Part shown: positions 1 to 5,134 of the stretch, piece by piece
Position numbering within the stretch: the stretch's first letter is position 1
Layout: each line of letters opens with the position of its first letter
Assembly (NCBI GenBank): GCA_031554725.1
Contig: JAVBUZ010000070.1
Coordinates: 1-6,497 of the forward strand
From: JAVBUZ01 sp031554725
GTDB lineage: Bacteria; Bacillota; Clostridia; Lachnospirales; Lachnospiraceae
Direction of reading: 5' to 3'
Length of the DNA stretch: 6,497 nucleotides
Translations under genes and position numbers: made by a program
Notes under the pieces: generated by a model
Seen by the model: only the letters and a program-made list of their open reading frames with translations
Told to the model about the DNA's origin: nothing
The model's database searches: none

Positions 1-67
1 TTGCTACTAGAAAAAAGAGAAGTAGTTCCATAAGAATATATTTTTTTGCACCTTTTTGTTTCTGCAT
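1..67 (-). CDS. N-terminus of an unidentified membrane protein (partial, runs off left edge)
   Basis: An open frame starts at ATG (65-67) and stays open for 22 codons to the window edge. It reads MQKQKGAKKY followed by ILMELLLFFLVA: a short basic head and then a hydrophobic stretch, as in the first membrane segment of an integral membrane protein or a signal anchor. The start is supported by a strong ribosome site, GGGGAG at 74-79, six bases upstream. The gap to the upstream kinase stop is only 22 nt, so it is probably the next gene of the same operon and may be an accessory or target of the two-component system. The family cannot be named from 22 residues. No AgrD-like peptide motif is visible. 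Confidence 0.6.
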   Translation of the reverse strand, partial: MQKQKGAKKYILMELLLFFLVA

Positions 68-73
68 CCCATT

Positions 74-79
74 CTCCCC
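74..79 (-). promoter_or_regulatory. Ribosome binding site for the left-edge gene
   Basis: On the minus strand GGGGAG lies six bases before the ATG at 65-67. A nearer in-frame ATG at 70-72 would leave only one base of spacing and leads to double TAG stops after 21 codons. The spacing therefore favours the 65-67 start. Confidence 0.6.
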
Positions 80-89
80 CCAATGTTCT

Positions 90-1403
90 CTATTGAGTTT
101 CTGGTAGTGGCAGCAGCACAAGCAAGCTAAACCACTTATCCTGTGTATGAACAGTTGCAGAGCCACCATATTTTTCTGCCGTAAGCCTGATACTTTTTAT
201 ACCATATCCATGGTTCTTTGCATCTTTTTTTGTGGTAAGAGGCATTCCCTCTTCCATCTTTATCTTACTTTCAAAGTAGTTATCAAATCGAATTAGCACA
301 AAGCTGTTTTGAGCAGATACATTCATGCTAATTAATCTTTTATCTGTGTCCTTTATCTTCTCTACACTTTCAATTGCATTATCAAGTGCATTGCCGAAAA
401 TAGTACAAATATCCATTACCTCCATGAAGTTTAATAGCTTTCCATCTGCCACACAGGTAAAGTTTATCTCGTTTTCAGCGCAATATAGTGCTTTCCCAAA
501 TAAAATAGTATCAAGCACATTATTGCCGGTACGATTTTCAGCCTGATGCTTTCTAATTGCACTATCCATTTCCTTTAAATAAGCTTCTCTTTTCTCTGGG
601 TCACTTTCCTGTCTAATTACTTGTATTTGATGCTTTAAGTCATGATATTTGCGATTGATTAGCTCATCATTTTCCTTGGAAATACGGTAAATCTCATACT
701 GCTTATGTAGCACACTATCCATCGCCGCAAGCTCATGCCTAAGATCTGCCTCACGTCGCATCTCTAGCTGCGCATACAGCATAACCACACCAACAAAATC
801 CACCAAGGTTCTAATATAGAAAATTTCTCTTTCCATGGTGCTACTAAAGGGTGTATTCCCATGTAAAAAACTAAGATTACTCATTAGAAAAACAGCGCCA
901 CCAATTAAAGCGGAATTCCATAATTCTTTTGGACGTACCCGCAAACGCTCTGTGGTCGGTAAATGTCTCTTTTCTATAAAAAAGAGACTTATAAAAACAA
1001 AACTATAAATAAGAACCAGACATAAGTTTGCAGATGCTCTTGTTGCCAAGCCCATCTCTGCTAAAAAGAAAAAAATCTGCCACTCTAGAGAGGCAGCAAA
1101 CTCTGCCACTATAAACGCGCGAATTACCAAAAACCCCATTTCAGTTAGTGATACCTCTAGGCAGGTAAAAAGAAGCAAGCACATTCCTAAAAAGGCCAAG
1201 AACATAAACCCTAGCCAAATCCTAGGGTGCATAATACCGGCCACATAATTAATACCTATCTGCACCAAAAGGCCTACAGCTAGTACCGTCACAAGCCATT
1301 CTTTTTTTATCCTCTTCTTTAAAGGAATTATGTAGATTAAGCAAGCTAACCACTGGGCTAGAGCTGTATAAAGCTTTGGAATTTCATATAATAAGTCTTT
1401 CAC
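90..1403 (-). CDS. Sensor histidine kinase, GHKL / AgrC-like, 437 aa
   Basis: Membrane sensor kinase that would autophosphorylate and pass phosphate to the LytTR regulator encoded just upstream. The N-terminal half has about six or seven hydrophobic segments (roughly 12-28, 36-55, 63-82, 90-113, 126-143, 163-180, 197-213). A charged, probably coiled-coil linker follows (about 214-250). The phospho-acceptor motif is KYHDLKHQ with His254, then TGNNVLD at 292-298. The ATPase domain has an N-box GNALDNAIE (337-345) and a glycine box HGYGIKS (398-404), as in the HATPase_c_5 group of AgrC/VirS/ComD kinases. The start is GTG, overlapping the upstream stop as GTGA (4 nt), with a GGGGGG run (1409-1414) five bases upstream as ribosome site. 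AgrC-like kinases usually sense peptides, but no agrB or agrD is visible here, so the ligand is unknown. Confidence 0.93.
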   Translation of the reverse strand: MKDLLYEIPKLYTALAQWLACLIYIIPLKKRIKKEWLVTVLAVGLLVQIGINYVAGIMHPRIWLGFMFLAFLGMCLLLFTCLEVSLTEMGFLVIRAFIVAEFAASLEWQIFFFLAEMGLATRASANLCLVLIYSFVFISLFFIEKRHLPTTERLRVRPKELWNSALIGGAVFLMSNLSFLHGNTPFSSTMEREIFYIRTLVDFVGVVMLYAQLEMRREADLRHELAAMDSVLHKQYEIYRISKENDELINRKYHDLKHQIQVIRQESDPEKREAYLKEMDSAIRKHQAENRTGNNVLDTILFGKALYCAENEINFTCVADGKLLNFMEVMDICTIFGNALDNAIESVEKIKDTDKRLISMNVSAQNSFVLIRFDNYFESKIKMEEGMPLTTKKDAKNHGYGIKSIRLTAEKYGGSATVHTQDKWFSLLVLLPLPETQ

Positions 1404-2107
1404 ACTAGCCCCCCTATATAATCTGTTAAGGCCGCCATAAACGCCTTTTTCTTTGGCCTACTAATCTGCAAGCTTTCTCCTGCAACTACTACATCATTTC
1501 CCACTATTTTTTCTACATAGGAAAGATTCACTAAATAACAGTTATTGCAGCGAAAGAAGCTCTCACCTGTTAGTTTTTCTTCCATCTCTTTCATGGTACC
1601 TGTTAATACATAATTTTCCTTTGGAGTGTGCACCATAATACGGTGTTTCATACTTTCCACAAAGGTTACCTGCTCAAGATCAACTCTCACAAGTCCGCCG
1701 TCTATTCTTAAGTTCAAAAGCTTTTTACTCTGTGGTTTTATATGTTCCAAGGCCCTTTTTAACTTTTGTGAAAAAGCAAAATAGGATAACGGCTTTAAAA
1801 TAAAATCTAAGGCATTGACAGAATAGCCCTTGATGGCATACTGCGCCATATTGGTAACGAAAATAATCGCCACGTTTTCATCCACGCCGCGAATCCACTC
1901 TGCTGTTGTCATTCCATTCATGGTTTTCATCTGAATATCTAGAAAAATCAAATCAAATTCTGCATGGTATTCCTTCACAATTTCTGTTCCATCTGAAAAA
2001 ACCGTGATTTGAAAGTCTTCTTTTTTTTCTTTTTTATATGTTTCTAAAAATCCTTTCATTTGCTGAACATATGTTGCTTCATCTTCCACAATGGCAATTC
2101 GTATCAT
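1400..2107 (-). CDS. LytTR-family response regulator, 235 aa
   Basis: Cytoplasmic two-component response regulator and DNA-binding protein, partner of the adjacent GHKL kinase. The receiver domain covers about 1-120: acidic pocket Glu8-Asp9, phospho-acceptor Asp57 in FLDIQM, Thr85 in FVTN, and Lys105-Pro106 in FILKPL. The LytTR domain covers about 130-232, with VESMKHRIMVHT (150-161), then FFRCNNCYLVNL (about 183-194) and QISRPKKK near the end. Length is typical of the AgrA/VirR/LytR class. The ATG start is preceded by GGGAG with seven-base spacing and lies 21 nt after the Crp/Fnr gene; its stop overlaps the kinase start. LytTR proteins normally bind paired direct repeats upstream of surface or peptide-signalling genes; I found no convincing repeat pair in the window, so targets are unknown. 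Confidence 0.95.
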   Translation of the reverse strand: MIRIAIVEDEATYVQQMKGFLETYKKEKKEDFQITVFSDGTEIVKEYHAEFDLIFLDIQMKTMNGMTTAEWIRGVDENVAIIFVTNMAQYAIKGYSVNALDFILKPLSYFAFSQKLKRALEHIKPQSKKLLNLRIDGGLVRVDLEQVTFVESMKHRIMVHTPKENYVLTGTMKEMEEKLTGESFFRCNNCYLVNLSYVEKIVGNDVVVAGESLQISRPKKKAFMAALTDYIGGLV

Positions 2108-2128
2108 GCGTATTCTCCCGTTGCTTTT

Positions 2129-2806
2129 TCAAAAATCTACTAACTCCTCTAAGGCCTTTCTATTTACAATGGATATTTTACCCCTACCAACAACCACATA
2201 TCCTTCCTGCGCAAAATAATTTAGCATTCTTGATACCACTTCTCTAGCTGAGCCTAAATGTCTCGCAATATTCTCCTGCGTTATCTGAAACTCGTCACTA
2301 CCTTCAAATACCGCCTGTTCTAATAAAAATTGTGCTAAGCGCTTATCAAAGCTTACAAATAGAACCTGCTCTACCATCCACATAACATCCGAAAACCTAG
2401 ACGCCAATAAATCATTGGCATAATTAGAAACTGCCAATGATTCCTGAGATAATTCTTTAAAAACCTTTGTTGGTATCAGGTAGCATGTCGTTTCCTTTTC
2501 TGCTTGTAAAAACACTTCGAAATTAATATTTCTTAGCACACAGGAGGCTGAGAAAATACACAAATCTCTTTCCTGCAAACGATAAAGAGTAATTTCTTTG
2601 CCCTCTTTTGATTCGATAAACGCTCTCACCTGGCCAGACACCACTAAGAACATGCCTGCGCACTCTTCTGCACCAGCATGCATAATCTGCCCTGCTTCAA
2701 ACTTGTTTTCACGAATTGTATGTAAAATAAGCTCTCTTTGCCTGCCTTCTATTTTTTTCCAAAAAGGGAGTACGTCTCCCAAATAAGCTTCTAAATGTTC
2801 CTTCAT
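2129..2806 (-). CDS. Crp/Fnr-family transcriptional regulator, 225 aa
   Basis: Predicted cytoplasmic dimeric regulator. An N-terminal cyclic-nucleotide-binding-type beta-roll spans about 15-120 (for example AGQIMHAG 38-45, MFLVVSGQV 52-60). A long dimer helix follows (about 121-150), then a winged HTH: ITQENIARHLGS (175-186), recognition helix AREVVSRML (187-195) and wing EGYVVVGRGKISI (201-213). R188-E189-x-x-x-R193 aligns with CRP Arg180-Glu181-Arg185, predicting TGTGA half-sites rather than FNR's TTGAT. The effector pocket does not show CRP's cAMP-binding signature, and there is no N-terminal FNR-type cysteine cluster. A CIFSASC segment (Cys83, Cys89) could be a redox sensor (inference). 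ATG start with GAAGGGAG ten bases upstream (2817-2824), 26 nt after thioredoxin. Probably activates its own operon through the palindrome at 3218-3232. Confidence 0.93.
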   Translation of the reverse strand: MKEHLEAYLGDVLPFWKKIEGRQRELILHTIRENKFEAGQIMHAGAEECAGMFLVVSGQVRAFIESKEGKEITLYRLQERDLCIFSASCVLRNINFEVFLQAEKETTCYLIPTKVFKELSQESLAVSNYANDLLASRFSDVMWMVEQVLFVSFDKRLAQFLLEQAVFEGSDEFQITQENIARHLGSAREVVSRMLNYFAQEGYVVVGRGKISIVNRKALEELVDF

Positions 2807-2832
2807 GGTAGCCGTACTCCCTTCATTTTTAT

Positions 2833-3147
2833 TTAACTATTTTGAATCATTTCAAGGATGAGATTTTTCGGCTTAACTCCTACTGAAGATTTTACCACAT
2901 TTCCACCCTTTATGACAATCAATGTTGGAATTGTCATTACTCCATATTTATCTGCAAGCTCTGGTTGTTCATCCACGTTTATCTTGCAAATCTTTGCATC
3001 TGTTACTTCCTCTGCAAGCTCTTCCACTGTAGGTAAAAGCATCCTACATGGTCCGCACCATGGTGCCCAGAAATCAACTAATACTGGTATTTCAGAATTT
3101 AAAACTTCTTTTTCAAAATTGTCCTTTGTTATGTGTAATGCTGCCAT
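2833..3147 (-). CDS. trxA: Thioredoxin, 104 aa
   Basis: Small cytoplasmic thiol-disulfide oxidoreductase that reduces protein disulfides and is recycled by thioredoxin reductase (not in this window). The fold is complete: FWAPWCGPCRM active site with Cys31 and Cys34, buried Asp25 before it, cis-proline Pro74 in MTIPTL, and GVKPKN (90-95) in the last turn. The usual length is about 105 residues. The frame extends seven codons further upstream, to 3168, but only from TTG and without a ribosome site. The ATG at 3145-3147 has GAGG six bases upstream (3154-3157), so it is chosen. First gene after the promoter at 3192-3232 and 26 nt before the Crp/Fnr gene, which ties the regulator to thiol or redox state. 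The symbol reflects family membership; organisms often carry several paralogues. Confidence 0.95.
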   Translation of the reverse strand: MAALHITKDNFEKEVLNSEIPVLVDFWAPWCGPCRMLLPTVEELAEEVTDAKICKINVDEQPELADKYGVMTIPTLIVIKGGNVVKSSVGVKPKNLILEMIQNS

Positions 3148-3153
3148 ATTTAT

Positions 3154-3157
3154 CCTC
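3154..3157 (-). promoter_or_regulatory. Ribosome binding site that decides the thioredoxin start
   Basis: GAGG on the minus strand, six bases before ATG 3145-3147. It lies inside the possible N-terminal extension, which argues against the upstream TTG start. Confidence 0.7.
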
Positions 3158-3191
3158 TTTTCTTTCAAAAATGTTTTCGTGTTATGCTCTT

Positions 3192-3200
3192 ATTATAGCA
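3192..3200 (-). promoter_or_regulatory. Extended -10 promoter of the thioredoxin / regulator operon
   Basis: Minus strand reads TGC TATAAT: a perfect -10 hexamer (3192-3197) with the TGn extension. The expected start of transcription is near 3185, giving a leader of about 38 nt. Seventeen bases upstream of the -10 the sequence is ACAGAA, a poor -35. This fits a promoter that depends on an activator, and a palindromic site sits exactly there (3218-3232). Confidence 0.7.
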
Positions 3201-3217
3201 AACAAAAATATTCTTTC

Positions 3218-3232
3218 TGTGACAAAGTCACA
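3218..3232 (-). promoter_or_regulatory. Predicted Crp/Fnr-type operator, class II position
   Basis: TGTGACTTTGTCACA on the minus strand is a perfect 6-3-6 inverted repeat. It is centred at 3225, about 40 bases upstream of the predicted start site. The half-sites equal the CRP consensus TGTGA/TCACA, but with a 5-base instead of 6-base separation. The Crp/Fnr protein encoded 400 bp downstream has the CRP-like R-E-x-x-x-R recognition residues. Activation with autoregulation is inferred. As a hairpin it could also act as a weak terminator, but on the minus strand no T-run follows directly. Confidence 0.6.
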
Positions 3233-3243
3233 CTTTTTCATTT

Positions 3244-4521
3244 TTATATTTTTTTGGTTTTTGTATTAACAAACTCTGTCTTAAACTTAGAATAAACAAT
3301 CTTTTGACTCCTATACAGACCATAGTAGCCTGATAACATATAGCTTACTGCCACTCCTATCATAAAATAAGGAAGGGCTTCCATGCCAAAAAGCTCTAAG
3401 GAAATAAGTAGTGAGGTAATCGGGCTATTAGTCACACCGCAAAAAAGGGCAATCATGCCAACTGCCGCACAAAGGGATGGTGATATACCAAGTAGCTGTC
3501 CAAAGAGACATCCAAAGGTTGCTCCAATGAAAAAGGTTGGTACAATTTCTCCACCCTTATATCCCGCCCCAAGTGTAATTGCCGTAAATAGCATTTTTAG
3601 CAAAAAGGCTTCTGGCCTAACCATTCCTTCCATACTTCTTTCAATCACATCCATTCCTGCGCCAAGATAATCTGTTGTCTGAAATAACACTGTCAGCACA
3701 ATAACACAAACACCTGATACTGCGATGCGTAAGTAAGGATTTTTAAACCACTCTTTTTGCTTCTTTGCCACAAGACTTAAAAAAATGCAAAACACAATGC
3801 TTACGCCTGCGCATAAAGCTGCTAGAATAATGATTTTTATGGCTGGAAGTGCTGAAATCTCTGGCATATTTAAAATGGTAAAATGCTCAGGGTGCACCTG
3901 TAAAAGCTTCGCAATATTTACAGCAATTAAGCTTGCAAAAACACATGGAACTAGGGCTGCATAGTACATAACGCCCACACTTACAACCTCCATGGAAAAG
4001 AAAACTGCTGCCATAGGCGTACCAAATACTGCCGCAAAGGCCGCACTCATTCCACACATAATCACAATCGTGGTATCTTTGGTATCTAGCTTTAGTAGCT
4101 TGCCAAACCAATTACCAAGGCTTCCCCCCATTTGAAGTGCTCCACCTTCACGGCCAGAGGATCCACCAAATAAATGGGTTAAAATCGTACTAACAAAAAT
4201 AAGCGGTGCCACTGTTATTGGAATTTCCTCTTCGGTACGTACTGCCTCTATTACTGTATTCGTCCCCTTATCCTTATCTCGCCTAGCAAGATGGTATAAG
4301 CCAACAATTACCATACCCGCAATCGGTAGCCCTAGTATAATAAGAGGCTGACTTTCTCTTGTTCTTGTTGCCCATGCAATTCCATGGTAAAAGGCTGTTC
4401 CCAAAATACCTGCTATCACACCCATTACCAAGGAAATCATGGTCCACTTTAACAAGTGTTTCATCTTTACTATAAACTTTTCTATGATTACTTTTGTTTC
4501 TTCAAGGACTAATTTTTTCAT
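3244..4521 (-). CDS. CLC-family anion transporter, probably fluoride-type (CLC-F), 425 aa
   Basis: Multi-pass membrane protein of the CLC channel/exchanger family, with about ten or more hydrophobic segments. The gating-glutamate motif GREGG is at 123-127 (Glu125, equivalent to Glu148 of E. coli ClcA). Where ordinary chloride CLCs have GSGIP, this protein has GTNTV (86-90). The GGxFAP-like segment reads GYKGGEIVP (320-328) and the last filter region GVTNSPITS ... ELFG (362-379). From memory of the family these variants fit the CLC-F branch, which exchanges F- for H+ to detoxify fluoride, better than chloride transporters; I rate that sub-assignment at about 0.6. ATG start with AGG eight bases upstream; Met20 is a possible later start. 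No CBS domains. It has its own candidate promoter at 4559-4588 and ends 97 nt before thioredoxin, with no good terminator between. Confidence 0.9.
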   Translation of the reverse strand: MKKLVLEETKVIIEKFIVKMKHLLKWTMISLVMGVIAGILGTAFYHGIAWATRTRESQPLIILGLPIAGMVIVGLYHLARRDKDKGTNTVIEAVRTEEEIPITVAPLIFVSTILTHLFGGSSGREGGALQMGGSLGNWFGKLLKLDTKDTTIVIMCGMSAAFAAVFGTPMAAVFFSMEVVSVGVMYYAALVPCVFASLIAVNIAKLLQVHPEHFTILNMPEISALPAIKIIILAALCAGVSIVFCIFLSLVAKKQKEWFKNPYLRIAVSGVCVIVLTVLFQTTDYLGAGMDVIERSMEGMVRPEAFLLKMLFTAITLGAGYKGGEIVPTFFIGATFGCLFGQLLGISPSLCAAVGMIALFCGVTNSPITSLLISLELFGMEALPYFMIGVAVSYMLSGYYGLYRSQKIVYSKFKTEFVNTKTKKI

Positions 4522-4558
4522 ATTCTGTGCCTAATTTCTCATTTTATTTTCGGGTTAT

Positions 4559-4588
4559 ATTTTACGCTCGGTTGTAGGCAAATGTAAA
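4559..4588 (-). promoter_or_regulatory. Candidate sigma-A-type promoter for the CLC gene
   Basis: On the minus strand: TTTACA (4583-4588) as -35, an 18-base spacer, and TAAAAT (4559-4564) as -10. Each hexamer is one mismatch from consensus. Transcription would start near 4552, giving a leader of about 30 nt, too short to hold a riboswitch. Confidence 0.55.
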
Positions 4589-4645
4589 GAAGTTTGTTAT
4601 ACTTGTACTTAGTTTAATAATATATTAACATTTTAAATAAGGTAT

Positions 4646-4658
4646 CCATTGCAAATGG
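4646..4658. repeat. Short inverted repeat beside the first long palindrome
   Basis: CCATT-GCA-AATGG, a 5-3-5 inverted repeat two bases before the outer stem of the 4660-4795 element. It could be a small operator or an extra stem of the same element. Function not known. Confidence 0.35.
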
Positions 4659-4659
4659 C

Positions 4660-4795
4660 AATAACAAAAATCACATTCCTCTGAGCAGTCACTCTCGTTT
4701 GAAGAAAAACGTAATGGTGCATAAGAACCCAAACTACAGGTTCTAAGCACCAACGTTTTTCTACACTGCTCTTACGGAATTGTATTTTTGTTATT
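4660..4795 (+). ncRNA. Long imperfect palindrome, copy 1 of a structured RNA/repeat family
   Basis: The 136-nt stretch folds on itself almost completely. Stems: 4660-4671 with 4784-4795 (12 bp), 4675-4679 with 4776-4780 (5 bp), 4683-4689 with 4765-4771 (7 bp, GAGCAGT), 4703-4712 with 4753-4762 (10 bp, AGAAAAACGT), 4715-4720 with 4747-4752 (6 bp) and 4724-4729 with 4739-4744 (6 bp), closed by a 9-nt loop. A 13-nt bulge (4690-4702) holding CACTCT faces only two bases, and an AA bulge (4713-4714) faces none. No reading frame of note and no T-run after the stem, so it is not a simple terminator. It shares core, bulge and stem order with 4889-5041. The sense strand is chosen by that alignment. Alternatives: an ERIC-like intergenic repeat or a non-autonomous mobile element. 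Confidence 0.6.
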
Positions 4796-4836
4796 ATATC
4801 TACAAAGAACTTTCTTTAATAAAACCTTCTTAATCA

Positions 4837-4878
4837 AGAAAAACCTATATACATATAGCTATTAATTCCTGTTTTTCT
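4837..4878. repeat. AT-rich inverted repeat between the two long palindromes
   Basis: AGAAAAAC (4837-4844) pairs with GTTTTTCT (4871-4878) around 26 bases that contain a further CTATAT-AC-ATATAG palindrome (4845-4858). The outer arm repeats the AGAAAAAC of the copy-1 stem. AT-rich sequence makes such repeats by chance fairly often; function unknown. Confidence 0.3.
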
Positions 4879-4888
4879 GTTTTAATCA

Positions 4889-5041
4889 TAACCAAAGTAG
4901 CAACCACCATTCTAACGAGCCCCTTATAAATACGTTGGCACTTATTTTCAACAAGGCGAAGCCGCTGTTGAAATTTTAGTACCATTACGTATTTATCAGA
5001 GTGAGAACGTGGGCGAGGTGAATGGTCGTGCTACGTGGTTA
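4889..5041 (-). ncRNA. Long imperfect palindrome, copy 2, opposite orientation
   Basis: A 153-nt self-complementary stretch. Stems: 4889-4894 with 5036-5041 (6 bp), 4897-4902 with 5029-5034 (6 bp, GTAGCA), 4906-4912 with 5020-5026 (7 bp, ACCATTC), 4919-4922 with 5011-5014 (4 bp), 4926-4935 with 4987-4996 (10 bp), 4936-4941 with 4979-4984 (6 bp) and 4946-4953 with 4966-4973 (8 bp), plus a GGC/GCC tip (4955-4963). Read on the minus strand, a 14-nt bulge carrying CACTCT (4998-5003) precedes the 10-bp stem, as in copy 1. The pair 4939/4981 is a G-U wobble on the minus strand but an impossible C-A on the plus strand, so the minus strand is the likely RNA sense. It carries the same core as copy 1 (ACGTAATGGT, CCAACGT). 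Confidence 0.6.
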
Positions 5042-5052
5042 GTATTTATTAC

Positions 5053-5089
5053 AAAAACTGCAAATCACTGGTAATGATATACAGTTTTT
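5053..5089. repeat. Inverted repeat upstream of the Gx-transporter gene
   Basis: AAAAACTG (5053-5060) pairs with CAGTTTTT (5082-5089), with an inner ATCA/TGAT pair around a 7-base loop. It lies just before the candidate -10 (5095-5100), so it is more likely an operator or a terminator-like hairpin for incoming transcripts than part of the gene's leader. The stem is AT-rich and weak. Confidence 0.35.
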
Positions 5090-5094
5090 CATCT

Positions 5095-5100
5095 TATTAT
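5095..5100 (+). promoter_or_regulatory. Candidate -10 for the Gx-transporter gene
   Basis: TATTAT is one mismatch from consensus. Transcription from about 5107 would give a leader containing GAAAGG (5116-5121) before the ATG at 5135. No good -35 is seen, so the call is weak. Confidence 0.3.
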
Positions 5101-5134
5101 AAATTTTTTACGTATGAAAGGCCTCTTTGCATAT

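Noticed and set aside
7..72. A 21-aa peptide (MGCRNKKVQK...) that could be a signalling peptide beside the AgrC-like kinase
   Set aside because: The ATG is only one base from the GGAG site. A better-spaced ATG in another frame gives a frame still open at the window edge, and no AgrD motif is present.
2766..2780. GGGAG-N5-CTCCC inverted repeat near the start of the Crp/Fnr gene
   Set aside because: Five base pairs inside a coding region without further context are too weak to call an operator.
3218..3243. Terminator of the CLC gene
   Set aside because: The TGTGAC/GTCACA hairpin is not directly followed by a T-run on the minus strand. The T-run lies on the plus side, where no gene ends. The promoter-site explanation fits better.
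2858..3295. A 145-codon plus-strand frame antisense to thioredoxin
   Set aside because: It lies mostly opposite an unmistakable thioredoxin, has no ribosome site or family resemblance, and its composition is that of a reverse-strand shadow.
3887..4111. A 74-codon minus-strand frame inside the CLC gene
   Set aside because: It is a shifted frame within a conserved membrane protein; its odd Cys/Tyr-rich product matches nothing.
4594..4623. Plus-strand promoter for copy 1 (TTGTTA, 18 bases, TAATAT)
   Set aside because: The -10 matches only four of six bases in very AT-rich sequence, so it is no better than chance.
4522..4640. Fluoride riboswitch before the CLC-F-like gene
   Set aside because: I found none of the conserved pieces of that riboswitch on the minus strand, and the predicted leader is only about 30 nt.
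4660..4795. 6S RNA
   Set aside because: A long hairpin with a bubble is reminiscent, but the element is short for 6S, and a second diverged inverted copy lies next to it.
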